Positions 51,494 through 60,388 are shown, numbered from the stretch's first letter. The stretch is DNA of 64,000 nucleotides from Arthrobacter rhizosphaerae (GCF_023062595.1 NZ_JALLAN010000006.1:1-64000), one strand, 5' to 3'. Notes: a model not told the origin generated them from the sequence alone. Program-made: numbers and translations.

Positions 51494-51523
51494 AGTGTAA
51501 GCGCTTGCAATTCCGCTTGCAAG
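51494..51523 (-). promoter_or_regulatory. Promoter with overlapping LacI-type operators for the phosphorylase operon
   Basis: On the reverse strand a TTGCAA (-35; 51517-51522) and TACACT (-10; 51494-51499) are 17 bp apart. Within the spacer and -10 lies TGCAAGCGCTTACA (51496-51509), a LacI-family operator with core AAGCGCTT; the -35 overlaps CTTGCAAG (51516-51523), a second site. The layout fits repression released by a sugar; no LacI gene is in the window. Confidence 0.75.
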
Positions 51524-51682
51524 TGGTTTTTTTAGTTCCGAGCGCTAAGACAATCATAGGAGGCTCTGCGGCGTATTGGCGGCGGCGCATTATGCCCAAT
51601 TTGGCCCAGCAAGGGGCGGCTCCGCGTTGAAGTGCTGGCAGGCACTACCATGGGGCCAGAACTGCTCAATTGGAGGGACGGC

Positions 51683-52060
51683 GTGGAACCTATCGTTATC
51701 GACGGCGGCAAGGGCACGGTGACATTGGGTCCGGACGGGGTGATTCATCTCGTGTGGAAATCCAAGGTCAGTATTGACCGCAGAGACTCTGAGGCCGCGA
51801 TGGCCAAGGTCAACGAGATCAGTGGGGGCTCTGAATATCCGATGCTCGTGGACATGGCCACCACCGAATCGGTGAGCCGCGATGCCCGGGCAGTATTTTC
51901 CATCCCGTGCGCCGCAAACCGGATCGCCTTACTCGGCTCCAGCCCTGTAGATCGGGTGCTGGCGAACTTTTTCCTCGGAATCTACACCCCTCCGTGCCCA
52001 ACGCGCTTCTTCACGTCCAGGAGCGATGCCATGACCTGGCTCAAGAAGACGGACGCCTGA
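51683..52060 (+). CDS. Small STAS/SpoIIAA-like protein
   Basis: 125 residues. The start GTG 51683 is placed after GGAGGG; sequence begins VEPIVIDGGKGTVTLGPDGVIHLVWKSKVSIDRRDSEAAMAKVNEISGG and continues YPMLVDMATTESVSRDARAVFSI, resembling the SpoIIAA-like/STAS proteins common in actinobacteria. No conserved phosphorylatable Ser can be assigned. Stand-alone; function unknown. Confidence 0.7.
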   Translation: MEPIVIDGGKGTVTLGPDGVIHLVWKSKVSIDRRDSEAAMAKVNEISGGSEYPMLVDMATTESVSRDARAVFSIPCAANRIALLGSSPVDRVLANFFLGIYTPPCPTRFFTSRSDAMTWLKKTDA

Positions 52061-52086
52061 ACCGCCCATTGGAGCACACGAGTGAA

Positions 52087-52704
52087 TCAGCGCAGCACGT
52101 AGTGGCGAAGGAAAGCGCTGACGTCCACCATCTCCGCCTTGCACATCGCGTGCCCCATTCCCGGGTAGGTGCGGGCCGTCAGCTGCGTGTTCCGATGCAG
52201 CCACTCCTCGGTAAACGCAATGGCTTCCTCATTGATGACCAGGTCTGCTTTGTCCCTCCCCCAGAAGAAGGGCGGAGGGGAGTCAAAAGATTCACTCATC
52301 GTCAGGAGTTCGTTGTCCAAGACAAAGCCTGAGAGCCCGACGACGGCCCGGTACTCCTGCGGGCGAAGCCGCAGGAGCGTGCTGGCCATGGCCATCCCTT
52401 GGGAGTATCCCAGCAGGCTCACGCTGGCGTGCTGCCCTTTGACGGTGTTGATCCAGTCCGCCACCTTGTTGGTGACGGCAATGACGTCGGCAAAATCGTT
52501 GGTGAGGAAGTAGTCAAGAAGGAACCAGCCATAGTGGTCCCCGATGTCCGTGGGAGCCCTAAGCGCGGCGCACGTAAACTCCTGGGGCAGGTGGGGAAAC
52601 AGGTTCACCATGCGGGATTCGTCGGTGCCGTAGCCGTGCATCATGACCAGCAGCGGTGTCCCAGCGCGTTCATGTTCTGGCTTGGACCATACGACTGTCT
52701 CCAT
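52087..52704 (-). CDS. Alpha/beta hydrolase (phospholipase/carboxylesterase type)
   Basis: 205 residues. Compact esterase of the PhoH-less YpfH/Abhydrolase_2 type: HGYGTDESRMVNLFPHLP, nucleophile Ser in LLGYSQGMAMAS, Asp/His region with final His in YPGMGHAMCKAEM. A cytosolic enzyme; substrate undetermined. Convergent with the preceding STAS-like gene. Confidence 0.88.
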   Translation of the reverse strand: METVVWSKPEHERAGTPLLVMMHGYGTDESRMVNLFPHLPQEFTCAALRAPTDIGDHYGWFLLDYFLTNDFADVIAVTNKVADWINTVKGQHASVSLLGYSQGMAMASTLLRLRPQEYRAVVGLSGFVLDNELLTMSESFDSPPPFFWGRDKADLVINEEAIAFTEEWLHRNTQLTARTYPGMGHAMCKAEMVDVSAFLRHYVLR

Positions 52705-52824
52705 CGGAACAGCCTAGCTTTTCCCGTGGAGCGCCATCGCTTCCCGGCTCTTCCTCGCCGCCCCCTGGCCTTACGACGCGCCGGAGAGGTGGACGTTGAA
52801 TCAGCAGGTGCCCGGATGTAGCCT

Positions 52825-52877
52825 GACAACAAGACAGCATGCTTAGCATTGTTGTCGCCAAGTCCTCTATGGACTTG
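52825..52877. promoter_or_regulatory. Nested inverted repeats upstream of DUF6458 gene
   Basis: GACAACAA/TTGTTGTC (52825-52832, 52849-52856) with 16 bases between, then CAAGTCC-TCTAT-GGACTTG (52859-52877), a perfect 7-bp hairpin, 26 bp before the ATG. Could be an operator or a 5' leader structure. A TGCTTA lies inside the first pair (52840). Confidence 0.5.
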
Positions 52878-52902
52878 TCCGTCCGGATATTAGGAGAACG
52901 TC

Positions 52903-53160
52903 ATGAGAATCGGTTCCTCCATCTTCCTGATCGCCCTCGGCGCGATCCTGGCCTGGGCAGTATCTCCGGGCCTCATCCCCAACGTTGACCTGACCCTGAT
53001 CGGCTACATTCTCATGGTTGTCGGAGCCATCGGCCTGGTTGCCTCCCTCATACTGGCGTCCCCCGGCCGCAGCCGGAGGGTCAGCGAGACCCGCTCCGTC
53101 GTCGACCCCAACACGGGAGAACAAATCACCCGGAACGAAAGCCGGGACGGCAATATCTGA
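52903..53160 (+). CDS. DUF6458 small membrane protein
   Basis: 85 residues. Two membrane helices (SIFLIALGAILAWAVSPGLI and LTLIGYILMVVGAIGLVASLILA) and a basic C-terminal tail (RSRRVSETRSVVDPNTGEQ). The MRIGSSIFLIALGAILAWAV start marks the actinobacterial DUF6458 family of unknown function. Preceded by AGGAGAA ribosome site. Confidence 0.9.
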   Translation: MRIGSSIFLIALGAILAWAVSPGLIPNVDLTLIGYILMVVGAIGLVASLILASPGRSRRVSETRSVVDPNTGEQITRNESRDGNI

Positions 53161-53262
53161 CAGCGTGGCTACATCTCACAGCGGCCATCACAGGATCTGA
53201 TAGCCGCCATCAGAGGGCCGCCCCGCCCATTACGTCAGTACTGCGCTAGGACACTCCCGCGG

Positions 53263-54495
53263 CTAGGACACCCCTGCGCCAACACTCCTGTGCGCCGCCA
53301 GGAAAGCTGCGATCCTCCGGACCGCTTCCCTGATGTCCTGTACCGACGGAAGAATGACAAAGCGGAAATGATCAGGCCGGGGCCAGTTGAATGCCGTCCC
53401 GTGTGACACGAGGATCTTCTGCTCCCGCAGCAGGTCAAGGACAAACTGCTCGTCGCTTTCGAAGGGATACAGCTCCGGATCCAGCCGGGGAAAGAGATAC
53501 ATGGCGCCGGCAGCAGGAACACAGGTAACACCGGGAATGGCGGTCAGGAGTTCAAAAGCGAGGTCCCTCTGTTCACGGAGCCTGCCACCTGGCCGGATCA
53601 ACGCCTCAATGCTCTGATACCCGCCGAGGCAGGTCTGGATAGCGTGTTGGGCGGGAACATTGGGGCACAGCCGCAGCGATGCCAACAGCTCCAGCCCTTC
53701 ACGGTATGCCAAGGTAGCTGCACGGGGTCCCGTGATTGCAACCCAGCCTGCCCGGTACCCTGGCATCCGATATGCCTTCGAGAGCCCGCTGAATGTCAGG
53801 CAACATACGTCTTCCGCCACAGAAGCTGTGTGGATGTGCTGGGCGTCCTCGTACCGGACCTTCTCGTAGATCTCGTCCGAGAAGAGCACCAGGTCGTGCT
53901 TGCGGGCCAACGCTGCAAACTGCTCCAGAATGCGCCTCGGGTAGACGGCTCCGGTGGGGTTGTTCGGATTGATGATCACAATGCCTTTGGTGAGGCTGGT
54001 GATCTTGGATTCGACCTCGGCCATATCCGGCCACCAGTTTTCATTTTCGTCGCACACATAGTGCACCGGTTTGCCCCCGGCCAGGGTCACTGCCGCTGTC
54101 CAGAGCGGGTAGTCGGGCGCCGGAATCAGGATTTCGTCGCCGTTTTCCAGAAACGCCTGCAGGGTCATGGAGATGAGCTCGCTGACACCGTTGCCGATGA
54201 AGATGTCCTCGACGCCGATCTGCATCAATCCCCGGGTCTGGTAGTACTGGGAAATGGCTGTGCGGGCGGAAAATATGCCTTTGGAATCGCTGTAGCCCTG
54301 CGCTCCGCGGAGATGATGAATCATATCCAGCACAACGGACTCCGGAGCTTCAAGCCCGAACGGCGCGGTGTCTCCGAGATTCATTTTGAGGATCCGGTGC
54401 CCCTCTGCCTCCATCTCCCTTGCCGCCTGGAGGATGGGTCCGCGGAGTTCGTAGTTGACGTTCTGGAGCTTGCTGGAATGTTGCATCGGAGGCAT
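53263..54495 (-). CDS. Alanine-aminotransferase-like PLP enzyme
   Basis: 410 residues, class I/II fold: INPNNPTGAVYPRRILEQF, FSDEIYEKVRYED, PLP Lys in TFSGLSKAYRMPGYRAGW and the Arg in RFVILP. Closest to AlaA/Aat-type proteins that move amino groups between alanine, glutamate and 2-oxoacids. ATG 54495 or 54486 are possible starts (no clear ribosome site). Downstream of the TetR gene on the same strand with a long hairpin between. Confidence 0.9.
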   Translation of the reverse strand: MPPMQHSSKLQNVNYELRGPILQAAREMEAEGHRILKMNLGDTAPFGLEAPESVVLDMIHHLRGAQGYSDSKGIFSARTAISQYYQTRGLMQIGVEDIFIGNGVSELISMTLQAFLENGDEILIPAPDYPLWTAAVTLAGGKPVHYVCDENENWWPDMAEVESKITSLTKGIVIINPNNPTGAVYPRRILEQFAALARKHDLVLFSDEIYEKVRYEDAQHIHTASVAEDVCCLTFSGLSKAYRMPGYRAGWVAITGPRAATLAYREGLELLASLRLCPNVPAQHAIQTCLGGYQSIEALIRPGGRLREQRDLAFELLTAIPGVTCVPAAGAMYLFPRLDPELYPFESDEQFVLDLLREQKILVSHGTAFNWPRPDHFRFVILPSVQDIREAVRRIAAFLAAHRSVGAGVS

Positions 54496-54584
54496 GGCTA
54501 ATCTTTTCACAGCAAACAAGGATGCCTCGAAGAGTCAACATCTTTTTCCTGAACGTTAGGGCAATCCGTCCACCGCGCCGAGAT

Positions 54585-54629
54585 GGCACTTCGCGGCAAT
54601 GTTCAGCCTCAGCATTGCCGTGAAGTGCC
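54585..54629. terminator. Long hairpin between TetR gene and aminotransferase
   Basis: 17-bp arms GGCACTTC(G/A)CGGCAATG with one mismatch (54585-54601 and 54613-54629), loop of 11 bases. Lies 38 bp beyond the TetR stop, so it can terminate that gene; the reverse-strand tail is not T-rich. It might also act in the aminotransferase leader. Confidence 0.6.
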
Positions 54630-54666
54630 TTCTCGTGCTGGGGAGGGTGCGCAAGGTCTAAGGCAC

Positions 54667-55374
54667 CTACCTAACACCGTGCGCCTGGCCGGAGGTCCAG
54701 TTCTGCTGGTGGAGCCGCTCAAAGCCGTCAAGGAGGAGGCTCAGGGCAAACTCGAACTCGAACTGGTCATCACAGCCGCTGCCAACTGCAGTTTCCTGTT
54801 CATGAGACCCGGCCGTGGCAATTTCGATGATGTACGGATACTGCCTTGCCACTTGATGGAACATAGCTGCCCGCACTTCAGGATCCGCGGGCGGGGGCGG
54901 CGTGGGAAACACCTCCTGGGTGAATCCCCACATCCTGCTCCCAAGGGCGTGCATCACGTGGTGGGTAAGGTCAGCCGACAACCCCCCGGCCCGAAACAGT
55001 CCGATCAGCGAATCCATGTACTCGAGCACCACAGGCGGGGCTTTCGTGCGGGACTCGATCACCTGGGATGCCCAGCGGTGGCGCAGCATGGCTTGCCGGG
55101 CGGAGAGGATCCGCAGCCGTACCGCGTCCTTCCAGTTTTCGCCCCGGACCCGGGTGTCGATCTCGCTGACGATGACCTCCACCATGCCATCCAGGAGCTC
55201 TTCCTTGTTCGCCACATGTTTGTAGAGCGCCATCGGCACAACATCCAGCTTTTCGGAGAGCTTACGCATGCTCAGCGACTCCACTCCCGCTTCATCAGCC
55301 AGGGCGACGGCGGCATTCAAGACCCGCTCCCGACTCAGGGGCGTGCGGCGCCCAGCAATTCCTGACTGAGCCAA
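54667..55374 (-). CDS. TetR-family regulator
   Basis: 235 residues. HTH: RERVLNAAVALADEAGVESLSMRKLSEKLDVVPMALYKHVANKEELLDGMVEVI; C-terminal TetR_C-type ligand domain. TTG 55374 behind AAAGGTGG is the best start (ATG is lacking); the open frame to 55431 runs into the operators. Divergent from the DUF4386 gene, with two palindromes in between, so it is its likely repressor. Confidence 0.87.
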   Translation of the reverse strand: MAQSGIAGRRTPLSRERVLNAAVALADEAGVESLSMRKLSEKLDVVPMALYKHVANKEELLDGMVEVIVSEIDTRVRGENWKDAVRLRILSARQAMLRHRWASQVIESRTKAPPVVLEYMDSLIGLFRAGGLSADLTHHVMHALGSRMWGFTQEVFPTPPPPADPEVRAAMFHQVARQYPYIIEIATAGSHEQETAVGSGCDDQFEFEFALSLLLDGFERLHQQNWTSGQAHGVR

Positions 55375-55409
55375 GTGACCACCTTTCGTTGGAACTCCAG
55401 CTCTACGTG

Positions 55410-55468
55410 TTGACAAGTGTACAACGTACACCTATCGTCGGATTCATCCCCTGGTGTACGCCGTACAC
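55410..55468 (+). promoter_or_regulatory. Promoter with two GTGTAC-N3-GTACAC operators
   Basis: TTGACA (55410-55415) and TATCGT (55433-55438) are 17 bp apart and read toward the DUF4386 gene. Operator 1 (55417-55431) fills the spacer; operator 2 (55454-55468) has the same arms and lies 37 bp downstream centre to centre. A TetR dimer pair would block the promoter and autoregulate. Confidence 0.88.
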
Positions 55469-55490
55469 CTTTCACAGCAGGAGAGATGAA

Positions 55491-56198
55491 ATGACCTCAT
55501 ATCGAAGGATCGCCATGGCCGCCGGCATCCTCTTCCTAGCCACCCACGTCACCTCAATCACGGCACGTGCTCTCTACCTGCCGATCCTGAACAACCCCGC
55601 GTACATCGAGAGTGGCGGCCAGGATGGCCAGGTATTCCTTGGCGCCCTCCTCGAGGTGCTCCTTGCCCTCACAATTGTCGGAACCGGAGTGGCGCTCTAC
55701 CCGGTAATCAAGCGCCAAAACGAAGGTGTCGCCCTCGGGTATGTGGCGCTGCGGACCCTTGAGGCGGGGGTGATAGCCGTTGGAGTGCTCCCCCTCCTTG
55801 CCATCGTGACGTTGCGGCAGGATCTGTCAGGACTGGCCGCCGCCGACAGCGTCCCCCTCGCGAGCGCCCTGGCTGCCTTTAACAAGTGGGCATTCCTGGT
55901 TGGACCGAGTTTGATCTGCGGAACCAACACCGCACTGCTCGCGTACCTGCTCTACCGGTCCACCCTCGTGCCCAGGTTCATCGCCATACTCGGATTGATC
56001 GGCGGCCCACTCGTGTTCGCTTCGGGGACCGCACAGATGTTTGGCGCCTACGAGCAGGTTTCAGTGTGGGCAGGAGTTGGTGCCGTTCCAGTATTCGCCT
56101 GGGAAATCTGCCTTGCCATCTACTTCATCGCAAAGGGCTTCAGGCCGTCCGTCGACGCCGGGCTCAATTCCCGACAGGCGGTGGCCCTGAAGGTGTAA
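55491..56198 (+). CDS. DUF4386 membrane protein
   Basis: 235 residues, six or so membrane helices (AMAAGILFLATHVTSITARALYLPIL, FLGALLEVLLALTIVGTGVALYPVI, FLVGPSLICGTNTALLAYLLY and others). The MTSYRRIAMAAGILFLATHVTSI start and EAGVIAVGVLPLLAI region match the DUF4386 family. ATG 55491 behind AGGAGAG. Probably induced when the divergent TetR protein binds a ligand; a role in tolerance is possible but unproven. Confidence 0.88.
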   Translation: MTSYRRIAMAAGILFLATHVTSITARALYLPILNNPAYIESGGQDGQVFLGALLEVLLALTIVGTGVALYPVIKRQNEGVALGYVALRTLEAGVIAVGVLPLLAIVTLRQDLSGLAAADSVPLASALAAFNKWAFLVGPSLICGTNTALLAYLLYRSTLVPRFIAILGLIGGPLVFASGTAQMFGAYEQVSVWAGVGAVPVFAWEICLAIYFIAKGFRPSVDAGLNSRQAVALKV

Positions 56199-56230
56199 CT
56201 GCACACCATTAGTTCCATCCGCATCGGAGA

Positions 56231-56285
56231 AAGGGCCGGCCCTCGTTCCCCACGCTATTCAGGGGAATGGAGGGTCGGTCCTTGT
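56231..56285 (+). terminator. Terminator after DUF4386 gene
   Basis: Long imperfect inverted repeat, AAGGGCCGGCCCTC...CCCC paired with GGGG...GAGGGTCGGTCCTT, followed by TTGTTGGTTT. Confidence 0.75.
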
Positions 56286-56319
56286 TGGTTTAGACAATCT
56301 TTGTTTATGTGGTTTTCCA

Positions 56320-56349
56320 TTGACAAAGCAACACGAATAAAGATAAAGT
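56320..56349 (+). promoter_or_regulatory. Probable promoter of the fructose operon
   Basis: TTGACA (56320-56325) and TAAAGT (56344-56349), 18 bp spacer, about 110 bp before the fruR-type start. AT-rich sequence around it could hold DeoR-family sites. Confidence 0.55.
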
Positions 56350-56458
56350 CAAGGTATTCAACATCAGTGTGATGCCTGTCACGATCGGCTCGGAGCCTTC
56401 GTCAGGACTCGCACTTTCAGCTTCTCGCAGTAGTCCACCTATACGCAATGGAGGGTAA

Positions 56459-57268
56459 GTGTTTGCTGAAGAGCGCCAGCAACTGATCGCAGGGCTCGTC
56501 GCTGAGAGCGGCAGGGCCAGCGTCACGGACCTGGCGGAGCGGTTCAGGATCACCACCGAAACTGTTCGGAGGGATCTCGCTGCCCTTGAATCAGCTGGGA
56601 GCCTGCGTCGCGTCCACGGCGGAGCAGTTGCCGCCGATCGGTTCAGCACCACTGAAGAGAGCATTCTGGTTCGCACGGTGCAGAAGCAGCCGGAAAAACT
56701 CAGGATTGCGGAGGCTGCTTTGGCCTTCGTTCCGGAAGGCCCCTCTGGAAGCATCCTGATGGACGCCGGCTCCACCACGGAGGCTCTGGCGGATCTTCTC
56801 GCTCTCCGGATGTCTGATCCGTCCTCTGCCCGGGCGGTGGCGGAGGGCAACGAGCTGGTTGTTATCACCAATGCGATTCCCATCGCAGGAAAGCTTGCCG
56901 GCGAACCCGGCATCGCCCTCCAGATCCTGGGGGGCCGTGTGCGCGGACTGACTCAGGCCGCAGTGGGCCAGTCAACGGTGGAGGCGGCACAAAGGATTCG
57001 TCCCGACATCGCCTTCATCGGCACCAATGGAATACACGCAGCCTTCGGGCTGAGCACTCCCGATCCTGAAGAAGCCGCCGCAAAGGCTGCCTTCGTTCAA
57101 TCGGCGCACCGCATCGTTGTGTTGGCCGATTCGTCCAAGCTGGATACAGAGACCCTGGTCCAGTTCGCTTCGTTGAAAGATCTGGATACCTTGATTACAA
57201 ACAGTGAACCCAGCCCGGAACTGGCGGCGGCCCTGACCGAAGCCGGAGTGGAGGTGGTGATCGCATGA
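56459..57268 (+). CDS. fruR: DeoR-family regulator of fructose operon
   Basis: 269 residues. HTH DeoR: ERQQLIAGLVAESGRASVTDLAERFRITTETVRRDLAALESAGSLRRVHGGAV; C-terminal sugar-phosphate sensor with MDAGSTTEALADLL, VVITNAIPIAGKL and DIAFIGTNGIHAAFGLSTPDPEEAAAKAAFVQSAHRIVVLADSSKL. GTG 56459 behind GGAGGG. First gene of the PTS operon; the stop overlaps the fruK start (ATGA). Confidence 0.92.
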   Translation: MFAEERQQLIAGLVAESGRASVTDLAERFRITTETVRRDLAALESAGSLRRVHGGAVAADRFSTTEESILVRTVQKQPEKLRIAEAALAFVPEGPSGSILMDAGSTTEALADLLALRMSDPSSARAVAEGNELVVITNAIPIAGKLAGEPGIALQILGGRVRGLTQAAVGQSTVEAAQRIRPDIAFIGTNGIHAAFGLSTPDPEEAAAKAAFVQSAHRIVVLADSSKLDTETLVQFASLKDLDTLITNSEPSPELAAALTEAGVEVVIA

Positions 57269-58263
57269 TTGTCACCCTTACAGCCAATCCCAGCCTGGAC
57301 CGCACCGTGGCGTTGCCATCACCGTTGGAACGCGGCGAAGTCCAGCGGGCAGTGTCAGTGAGCCAGGAATCGGGCGGGAAAGGCGTCAATGTCTCCCGTG
57401 CGCTGGTTTCTTCCGGTCTGGAAACCATCGCCATACTTCCGGGCGGTGACGGGGACCCCGTGTTGGCAGGACTGCGGGAAAGCGGAGTTCCTTTTGCCGC
57501 GCTCGCCATCGGCGAGCCGTTGCGGACCAACATGGCATTGACCGAACCAGGCGGCGTGACCACCAAAATCAACGAACCCGGCCCTGTGCTGAACGCCGAG
57601 CAGCAGGAGGCCCTGATCGGGCTCCTGCTGGAACGCTCTCATGGTGCCACCTGGGTGGTCCTGGCAGGATCACTCCCACCAGGGGTCCCTGCCGACTTCT
57701 ATGCCACCGTCACCCGGCGGCTCCGTTCCATGAGTAACGGCCATGATGCCCCCCGCATCGCCGTCGACTCCTCTGGTGAACCTCTCAGCGCCGCCATATC
57801 GGGGGATGAAACCGGCGGTATCTCCGGGAAGCCGGACCTTCTCAAGCCCAATGCGGAGGAACTTGCGGAACTGGCCGCAGCAGCGGGCTTCACCACGGTA
57901 GTTTCTGCCGAGGAACTTGAAGCGGACCCGCTGGCAGCAGCAAACGCGGCTGCCGCCGTCGTCCGTTCCGGGGTGGGTGCTGTTCTTGCCACCTTGGGCT
58001 CCAAGGGCGCGGTTCTTGTAACGCCCGACGGCGCGTGGCTGGCTACTCACGCTCCCGTCAAGGCCGTCAGCACCGTCGGAGCCGGTGATTCCTCGCTCGC
58101 AGGTTATCTGCTCGCTTCCAGCCAAGGCGCGGCCCCTGCCGATTGCCTCCGTCAGGCTGTGGCACACGGTGCCGCCGCCGCTTCCCTGCCGGGCTCCACA
58201 GTCCCGGCAGTCCACCAAACCACCCCCGATGCCGTAACCATCACGGCCCTCCGGAAGGACTGA
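57265..58263 (+). CDS. fruK: 1-phosphofructokinase
   Basis: 332 residues, ribokinase/PfkB family. It phosphorylates fructose 1-phosphate at C6. Signature: VTLTANPSLDRTV at the start, GGKGVNVSRAL, WVVLAGSLPPGVPADFY, KPNAEELAEL and AVSTVGAGDSSLAGYLLA, with the catalytic Asp in GAGD. Coupled to fruR by a 4-bp overlap; fruA follows after 1 bp. Confidence 0.94.
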   Translation: MIVTLTANPSLDRTVALPSPLERGEVQRAVSVSQESGGKGVNVSRALVSSGLETIAILPGGDGDPVLAGLRESGVPFAALAIGEPLRTNMALTEPGGVTTKINEPGPVLNAEQQEALIGLLLERSHGATWVVLAGSLPPGVPADFYATVTRRLRSMSNGHDAPRIAVDSSGEPLSAAISGDETGGISGKPDLLKPNAEELAELAAAAGFTTVVSAEELEADPLAAANAAAAVVRSGVGAVLATLGSKGAVLVTPDGAWLATHAPVKAVSTVGAGDSSLAGYLLASSQGAAPADCLRQAVAHGAAAASLPGSTVPAVHQTTPDAVTITALRKD

Positions 58264-58264
58264 C

Positions 58265-60331
58265 ATGACTCAGCTCATTACCACCGAATTGGTCATTCTT
58301 GACCAGGATCTGGGCAATTCGCCCGAGGATGTGATCCGGCACCTCGCCAGCAAAGTTGCTGCAACCGGACGCGCCAGTGAAGTTGAAGGACTCTTTGCGG
58401 ACGCCTTTGCCCGTGAACAGAAGACCGCAACCGGCGTGCCGGGCGGCATCGCCATTCCGCACTGCCGCTCAGGAGCCGTAGTTGTTCCCACCCTCGCGAT
58501 GGCACGGCTCTCCCAGCCTGTGGACTTCGGCGCGAAGGACGGCCCTGCTGATCTCATCTTTTTCATTGCGGCCCCGGACGGAGCGGACCAGGAGCACCTG
58601 AAGCTCCTTTCCAAGCTTGCCCGGTCGCTCATCAAAAAGGATTTCACCGGCGCACTCCGCGCAGCGTCCACCGAAGCGGAAATCGTTGAGCTGGTTGAGG
58701 GAGCTGTAGCGGACAAGCCGGCAGCGCACGCGGCAACTACAACCGGGGCTACCGCTGAGGGAACCTCCGCCGGGACCACCGGCGAATCCGCTGGACTTGC
58801 TCCTGTCTCGGCAGAGGCCCCGTCCTCCGGCAAGGGCGTCAAGCGCCTCGTGGCTGTGACGGCCTGCCCCACCGGCATCGCCCACACCTATATGGCCGCT
58901 GATTCGCTCGTGGCGGCAGCCAAGGAAGTCGGCGTAGACCTGCAGGTGGAAACCCAGGGTTCCTCAGGCGCCAAACCGCTCGACCCCGCAGTTATCGCCG
59001 CCGCAGACGCCGTGATCTTCGCCGTCGATGTTGACGTGCGCGGCAAGGAACGGTTTGCCGGAAAGCCGGTCATCAATGCTCCCGTCAAGCGCGGCATCGA
59101 CGAGCCAGCCAAGATGGTCCAGGAGGCACTGGCTGCGGCAGACAACCCCAACGCACGCCGTGTTCCGCACTTCGGTGCCGAGGAGCAGGCTCAGAACGCC
59201 GAGCTGGAAAAGGGCGAACACATTGGCCAGAAGCTGAAGAAGGCTCTCCTCACGGGCGTCAGCTACATGATCCCGTTTGTGGCCGGTGGTGGTCTGCTGA
59301 TGGCGTTGGGCTTCCTGCTTGGTGGCTACGACATCACGGAAGTCGCCAACAAAGTGGTGCTGGAGAACAGCTTCGGCAACCTTCCGGAAGGCGGACTCAG
59401 CATCTACCTGGGCGCAGTTGCTTTCAAGATCGGCAACTTGTCCATGAGCTTCCTCGTTCCGGCTCTGGCAGGTTACATCGCCTATGCCATTGCCGATCGT
59501 CCCGGCATCGCCCCGGGCTTCACGGCCGGAGCGGTTGCCCTTTTCATGGGTGCCGGTTTTATAGGTGGCATGGTTGGAGGCTTGTTGGCCGGCTACATTG
59601 CCTATCAGATCGGATCTTGGGCTGTGCCGCGCTGGCTGCGCGGGCTCATGCCCGTCGCCATCATTCCGTTGCTTGCGTCGATTGTTGCATCAGGACTTCT
59701 GTTCCTGGTTCTCGGTAACCCCATTAAGAACCTCACCGACGGCTTGAATGGCTGGCTCACCGGGATGACCGGCGCCTCAGCAATTGCCCTCGGCATCATC
59801 CTTGGCCTCATGATGTGCTTCGACCTTGGTGGCCCGGTTAACAAGGTTGCCTATGCCTTCGCTGTCGCAGGATTGGTCAACGGAAGTGCCACCAACACAG
59901 CCCCTTGGCAGATCATGGCAACAGTTATGGCGGCTGGAATGGTTCCGCCGCTGGCGATGGCCCTGGCCACCGTGCTGGACAAGAAGCGCTTCAGCCTGGC
60001 CGAGCGGGAAAACGGCAAGGCTGCCTGGCTGCTGGGAGCATCCTTCATCTCCGAAGGCGCCATCCCCTTCGCCGCAGCCGATCCCCTGCGTGTTATCCCG
60101 GCCAGCATGATCGGTGGTGCTCTAACGGGAGCACTGACCATGGCAACAGGAGTCACGTCTCAGGCACCTCACGGAGGCATCTTCGTTTTCTTCGCAATCG
60201 GAAACCTGGCGATGTTCATCATTGCCATCGTGGTGGGCACCATCGTGAGTGCCCTCGCAGTCCTGGCGCTCAAGCGCTGGGCGGTCCGCGAACCCGTTGA
60301 TACGGTGGAGAAAGTTCCCGTAACTGTCTGA
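58265..60331 (+). CDS. fruA: Fructose PTS transporter, fused IIABC
   Basis: 688 residues. Domain order: IIA (about 1-150; phospho-His66 in IAIPHCRSG), an Ala/Thr/Gly linker, IIB (about 190-300; phospho-Cys201 in TACPTGIAHTYMAA) and membrane IIC (about 320-675; GVSYMIPFVAGGGLLMALGFLLGGYDI, MMCFDLGGPVNKVAYAFAV, ISEGAIPFAAADPLRVIP). Imports fructose as fructose 1-phosphate using HPr made next door. Enzyme I is not in the window. ATG 58265. Confidence 0.95.
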   Translation: MTQLITTELVILDQDLGNSPEDVIRHLASKVAATGRASEVEGLFADAFAREQKTATGVPGGIAIPHCRSGAVVVPTLAMARLSQPVDFGAKDGPADLIFFIAAPDGADQEHLKLLSKLARSLIKKDFTGALRAASTEAEIVELVEGAVADKPAAHAATTTGATAEGTSAGTTGESAGLAPVSAEAPSSGKGVKRLVAVTACPTGIAHTYMAADSLVAAAKEVGVDLQVETQGSSGAKPLDPAVIAAADAVIFAVDVDVRGKERFAGKPVINAPVKRGIDEPAKMVQEALAAADNPNARRVPHFGAEEQAQNAELEKGEHIGQKLKKALLTGVSYMIPFVAGGGLLMALGFLLGGYDITEVANKVVLENSFGNLPEGGLSIYLGAVAFKIGNLSMSFLVPALAGYIAYAIADRPGIAPGFTAGAVALFMGAGFIGGMVGGLLAGYIAYQIGSWAVPRWLRGLMPVAIIPLLASIVASGLLFLVLGNPIKNLTDGLNGWLTGMTGASAIALGIILGLMMCFDLGGPVNKVAYAFAVAGLVNGSATNTAPWQIMATVMAAGMVPPLAMALATVLDKKRFSLAERENGKAAWLLGASFISEGAIPFAAADPLRVIPASMIGGALTGALTMATGVTSQAPHGGIFVFFAIGNLAMFIIAIVVGTIVSALAVLALKRWAVREPVDTVEKVPVTV

Positions 60332-60388
60332 TCCGTCTGAAAAACCTTCACCACCAGAAATCCACGTACAGCAATGCAAGGAGCAGTA

